From Bedellia somnulentella (Eukaryota; Arthropoda; Insecta; Lepidoptera; Bedelliidae), in NCBI GenBank assembly GCA_963576735.1, contig OY755189.1, forward strand, positions 2,542,001 through 2,606,000: a stretch of 64,000 nucleotides of DNA, in the 5' to 3' direction. Positions 62,001-64,000 of this stretch are shown here, one piece after another (position 1 is the first letter of the stretch; every line of letters begins with the position of its first letter). Position numbers and translations under genes: made by a program. The notes beneath the pieces were generated by a model. It made no database searches, had not been told where the DNA came from, and was given only the letters and a program-made list of their open reading frames with translations.

Positions 62001-63774
62001 TGCTATACTAAGCATCATTACATAGCATATTGTGAAATATTTATGTATGAAAACTTACCAACCACTTGGCTACTGACTTTTCCATGTTTGCTTACAACGT
62101 ACAAATCCAGTCCAGTTAAAATTAATGCATGGTCCCAATGTAGGGGGTCAGTGTCACCGTGAGGATTTTCCAGTCTTTGCCAAGTACAAAAATTACTTAA
62201 AAACCTATCAATATCATGAGGTCGTTTTAAATTCGATGGATCTTCGTGAAGTATTTCCAACCTTTTCAGAATAAAATTCACTGGTCTACCTAAAGAGGGA
62301 TCATGATACAAAAGTTGTACAGCATTAATCATTGCCAATACAAATCTAATTAACTCTGTTTCAGTGTCTTTTGGAAAGTTTATGGTCATATGTTTGTAAA
62401 GGTCTTTGTCGACAAAAACTGCTGTTTCCACAAATATGGCTGGTGCTATAGCTCTTCGTTGTCTCACTGGTTTCTCATACAATTTATTTAAAAACGTATG
62501 TATTGTTTTGTCTCTATGTACTAAATCTAATTTGAATTCATCTAATTTTGGTTCTTCAGTACTGATATCTCTTTTCCGTCTTGTTTTCTTCCATGTTTTA
62601 AATTCTATACTTTTATTACTAATGTCTTGACTTTCGATGCAACGTGTTTCATCTACATCGTTTGTTTCTACTGGCTTTTTAACTATCACATGTAGTTTCT
62701 TGTCATCACTATGAAATCTTTCAGGTAGAGGATGAATGGTATATAATGTCTCGTTAGCACGTATTACTCCTCGCTAGAAAAAATAATGAATTTATTAAAG
62801 TTTTATAAAATCTGTAGAGAAACTAAAAAGGGAAACCAATATTTTACTGTTATTACTAATCGATAAATCTTAAATCCTAAAATGATATTAATTTATGATT
62901 TTTAAAACTCACCACATCATCACATAAATACAATGCTGCATTATGACTCCGATAATAACATTCGTCTATTTCATCATTATCATGTGAACCCAAAGCTGGT
63001 TCTGTGCCATTGGCAAATCTTCTTAAAAAAAGAAACTGAGAATCCAAAAAACTTCTTTTAGGAGCTAAATTTAGATCCAAACTCTTCTTTAAGAGATCGA
63101 TATCTTCATTTCTTATTGAGCGTTTTCGTCGTTTTACTGACGGTATATGTGCAATTTCAAATTGAGGTGCTGAAACAAGAAAAAGGTAAAGTATTTTTTT
63201 CCTCAGATTCAGGTATAGGCACTCGTAACTCAATCAACGAAGATGCGCCCCACTTTTTTTACGTTTATTAAGTTTTTTACGAATCTCATGCTTCGATACG
63301 ATCGGCCAATATTTCTTTGTATGTATATGTCCACATAGATTGATTAATTTACCGTGAAAGTGCTAATCCATTAGTCTTTATTTTACCCTTCATTTATAAA
63401 AGATTAAAAGAAAGGGTGAGGCGCGTCTTCTAGAACTACCTGTAGTCAGGCAGGACCAAACATAATAATCAAAGTTTTTTTTTTATTTATCATCATGTTA
63501 AATGACTATCATTTTAGCAAATTTTATGTAGAAGTGAAAAACAAAATCAAAAATTTTAAATTTTGTATTTGTTGCTGATTACTACCTTAGAGGTTATTGT
63601 AAGTTAAATCCTTTGTAGCGCTTTCTCTTGATTACAATATATGCTAGTCTTGTAATAATATATAAATGAATAACACCGGAAACATATTGAAAAAGACTTA
63701 CTGTTACTATTGGCACCAAATAGGAATAGCTTTTCAGAATCAGTCAGATGACCTAAGAGACGCTGTGAGTGTGC
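43641..63774 (-). CDS. ADAMTS-type secreted metalloprotease, 17 exons visible, 5' partial
   Basis: Exons in transcript order: 63702-63774, 62913-63169, 62059-62773, 60548-60653, 59812-59946, 59326-59432, 56141-56283, 54850-55004, 54060-54123, 52950-53064, 52569-52699, 50316-50416, 48437-48602, 46893-47004, 45987-46135, 44393-44576, 43641-43768. All are GT/AG and the frame joins to 946 residues plus stop; the last donor (GTTATT) is weak. The start and signal peptide lie beyond the window. The propeptide has basic sites (RRKR; RQRR before the catalytic domain). The catalytic zinc motif HEIGHNLGMRHD is split across exons 4 and 5, followed by the Met-turn FIMSP. A disintegrin-like region, a TSP1 ([14 protein letters not shown]) and a Cys-rich part (FPDGTSC ... 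YCIAGVC) follow. Then comes a second TSP1-like plus Cys-rich unit (LSGLGMQ, FPLGTSC ... YCVSGKC) and a short basic tail (RHKRS). Probable role: extracellular matrix proteolysis. Which ADAMTS orthologue it is, I cannot tell. Confidence 0.85.
44125..44361 (-). mobile_element. Family A SINE in the last ADAMTS intron
   Basis: Minus-strand copy of the CCCTTAACGGGG subtype with small deletions. A much more degraded copy may precede it at 43960-44100. Confidence 0.75.
44640..44780 (-). repeat. LINE 3' tail fragment
   Basis: Minus-strand A-rich tail (AATAATAAA units, CTCTTTATTGCACATCAC) and the segment AGAGCGATCTCTTCCAGACA, like truncated LINE 3' ends. The rest of the intron, 44781-45540, holds nothing I recognise. 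Confidence 0.45.
45557..45970 (-). repeat. Tandem partial copies of ADAMTS exon 15
   Basis: Downstream of the full exon (45987-46135) are three partial copies with a unit of about 160 bp. Copies near 45557-45686 and 45827-45956 keep the exon 3' two-thirds open ([23 protein letters not shown]) and end at good donors (GTAAGT, GTGAGT). The one near 45699-45805 lacks the donor end. Copies start at a TTTCCAAG that could serve as a phase-compatible acceptor. The first Cys pair of exon 15 is absent from all. Confidence 0.85.
47384..48042 (-). repeat. Tandem partial copies of ADAMTS exon 13
   Basis: Two truncated copies of the exon 3' end with its donor lie at 47384-47437 and 47917-48042, downstream of the full exon (48437-48602). 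They are separated by homologous intron (GGTTATGAGAGAGACGCAGA in both), giving a unit of roughly 515-530 bp. Confidence 0.82.
48691..48940 (+). mobile_element. Family A SINE in ADAMTS intron 12
   Basis: Plus-strand copy preceded by a duplicated scrap of its own head (CTGTGTAGTGTCGGCTTA). A short family B scrap follows at about 48955-49020. Confidence 0.8.
49201..50182 (-). mobile_element. Helitron-like element, second subfamily
   Basis: Starts CTAGTGGATCGTCCC after A and ends TAAGTATAGA before T, so TC...CTAG on the minus strand at an AT site. Nearly the same sequence as 19051-19980, with a longer (GACA)n tract at 50017-50060. Confidence 0.75.
51284..51486 (-). repeat. Family B SINE fragment
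   Basis: Shares TTTCACGC, GGGGTTGGCAGAGGTACTAA, GTGATAGGGGGCA and CAGCCATGTGGGTTTCCTCA with the complete copy. Confidence 0.65.
51526..51778 (-). mobile_element. Family A SINE
   Basis: Complete minus-strand copy of the CCCTTAACGGGG subtype in ADAMTS intron 11, just before the pseudo-exon array. Confidence 0.85.
51824..52568 (-). repeat. 148-bp tandem array of ADAMTS exon 11 pseudo-exons
   Basis: GATGCAGTACTTAGGAGAGT recurs (first copy with one mismatch before it) at 51844, 51992, 52140, 52288, 52436 and, in the true exon, 52584: exact 148-bp spacing. Copies 2-5 are nearly identical to each other and keep the donor (GTAAGT), but have lost about 11 bp near the acceptor and carry an in-frame TAG. 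Copy 1 has lost its donor. They diverge from the true exon mainly in its first half. Confidence 0.9.
53094..53345 (-). repeat. LINE 3' tail fragment
   Basis: Minus-strand sequence ending in GAATAAATGTC and (TTTC)n, followed on plus by A-rich UTR-like sequence; resembles a truncated non-LTR element tail. Confidence 0.45.
53395..53585 (+). mobile_element. RTE LINE 3' fragment, diverged
   Basis: Matches the RTE 3' ORF end (AAAGTACGAAGAACAAAAGG, GAAAAGATTAATGCATG, AAGCTCGAGAGGTTCTTCAG). Confidence 0.6.
53724..53884 (+). mobile_element. Family A SINE, head missing, diverged
   Basis: Core GGATGATGCGGAGAGCC to tail GACGTGAGTATATGTATG. Confidence 0.65.
54711..54775 (-). mobile_element. RTE LINE 3' end fragment
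   Basis: (ATAC)n, then ATATTCTCACGCCATTAGTT and CCCATTGGGGTAGGCAAAGA, the complement of the RTE 3' end at 36690-36741. Confidence 0.75.
55007..55023 (-). other. Homopolymer C17 tract at the acceptor of ADAMTS exon 8
   Basis: Seventeen G on the plus strand form an all-C polypyrimidine tract directly before the AG of the GC-rich TSP1 exon (54850-55004). Confidence 0.85.
55488..55738 (-). mobile_element. Family A SINE with TSD in ADAMTS intron 7
   Basis: Near-consensus minus-strand copy; ATTATTAAAT occurs just left of the tail and again right after the head. Confidence 0.85.
57292..57849 (+). mobile_element. TRIM-like mini LTR retrotransposon, 558 bp
   Basis: Two 173-bp direct repeats (57292-57464 and 57677-57849), nearly identical, begin TGTGGGAGTC and end TGTTCCCACA. 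The internal part is 212 bp: a primer-site-like TGGTGACCCCTCGATAAG next to the left LTR and a purine-rich AGGAGGGGAGTAC before the right LTR. CATC is duplicated at 57288-57291 and 57850-57853. There is no gag or pol ORF. Confidence 0.88.
57854..58112 (+). mobile_element. Non-LTR retrotransposon C-terminal fragment
   Basis: Coding pieces [20 protein letters not shown] and, after a frameshift, LHRHNQAAK ... [17 protein letters not shown] ... [13 protein letters not shown]. This resembles the zinc knuckle and pre-endonuclease region of an insect non-LTR element. The TRIM is inserted at its left side. Confidence 0.65.
58998..59221 (-). mobile_element. Family A SINE, diverged
   Basis: ATACATATACTGACGGC tail to CGGCATTACTACAC head, with a shortened core, in ADAMTS intron 6. 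Confidence 0.75.
60040..60180 (+). repeat. LINE 3' UTR-like fragment
   Basis: Contains GGAAGAGGCCATTGCCCAGC and GGTGGT, a signature common at lepidopteran LINE 3' ends. In ADAMTS intron 4. Confidence 0.45.
60654..61790. other. ADAMTS intron 3 interior, nothing recognised
   Basis: AT-rich intron; the 97-codon ORF at 61068-61361 shows no motif I know. Confidence 0.5.
61791..62028 (-). mobile_element. Family A SINE, diverged
   Basis: TACATATTTTCACAGC tail to a degraded head, ending 31 bp from the ADAMTS exon 3 donor at 62058. Confidence 0.75.
63170..63701. other. ADAMTS intron 1 (of those visible), nothing recognised
   Basis: No repeat or ORF stands out. Beyond the first visible exon, 63775-64000 holds only a 40-bp family A tail scrap at 63822-63862. 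Confidence 0.5.
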
Positions 63775-64000
63775 CTGAAAAATTAAAAAAATAAATTATA
63801 ATACGTTGGTAAAAAAATATGGTTTTGGAATTTATAGCTGTGTATATTTGTATGTATGTAAAATATGAAAGTATTATAATTAGCTTGCCAGAGCTTGCAC
63901 ACAATGCCATGTCTTAGTCAAGAACCCAACGTGTGACTTGTAAATTGGAACGATACATAATTAATTGGAATGTATATTGCGAATTGGACTAGACCTCGTT

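Overview
The window looks like a lepidopteran (moth or butterfly) nuclear chromosome. It is AT-rich, has intron-containing genes, and is packed with interspersed repeats: tRNA-derived SINEs, (ATGT)n-tailed SINEs, RTE-type LINEs, Helitron-like elements ending in CTAG, mariner, piggyBac-like and other DNA transposons. No bacterial features (operons, Shine-Dalgarno sites, CRISPR) are seen.

Layout. 1-14.6 kb is repeat territory with no host gene I can support; its main content is one uninterrupted 975-codon non-LTR retrotransposon ORF (5893-8820) with a restriction-like endonuclease. 14.7-25.4 kb (+) holds a six-exon gene, rebuilt here from splice sites, for a secreted protein of about 951 residues that is mostly glycine and cysteine. 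A 31-nt signal-peptide exon is followed by five exons, and all five introns are in phase 1. 25.4-28.9 kb is intergenic with a decayed mariner inside a SINE tail. 28.9-43.5 kb (+) is a ten-exon gene for a 576-residue protein recognisable as augmin subunit HAUS3 (mitotic spindle microtubule nucleation). 43.6-64.0 kb (-) is an ADAMTS-type secreted metalloprotease: 17 exons, 946 residues visible, with the 5' end beyond the right edge. HAUS3 and the ADAMTS gene converge tail to tail, with stop codons about 160 bp apart.

The introns of all three genes are filled with repeats, often nested with readable target-site duplications. The richest nest, in HAUS3 intron 3, is an RTE LINE containing a SINE and a 9-bp-TSD DNA transposon, which itself contains a TTAA-flanked piggyBac-like element. 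The dominant SINE shares its 3' end with the RTE LINE, which suggests a SINE/LINE partnership.

The most unusual content is (1) the Cys/Gly-rich gene, whose phase-1 repeat exons look duplicated from one another, and (2) the ADAMTS gene, which has a duplicated TSP1 plus Cys-rich module and tandem partial copies of three different exons, each copy keeping the exon 3' half and lying on the downstream side. The three host genes have no evident functional link. All exon structures were inferred by eye from splice signals and reading-frame continuity; no alignment or search was run.
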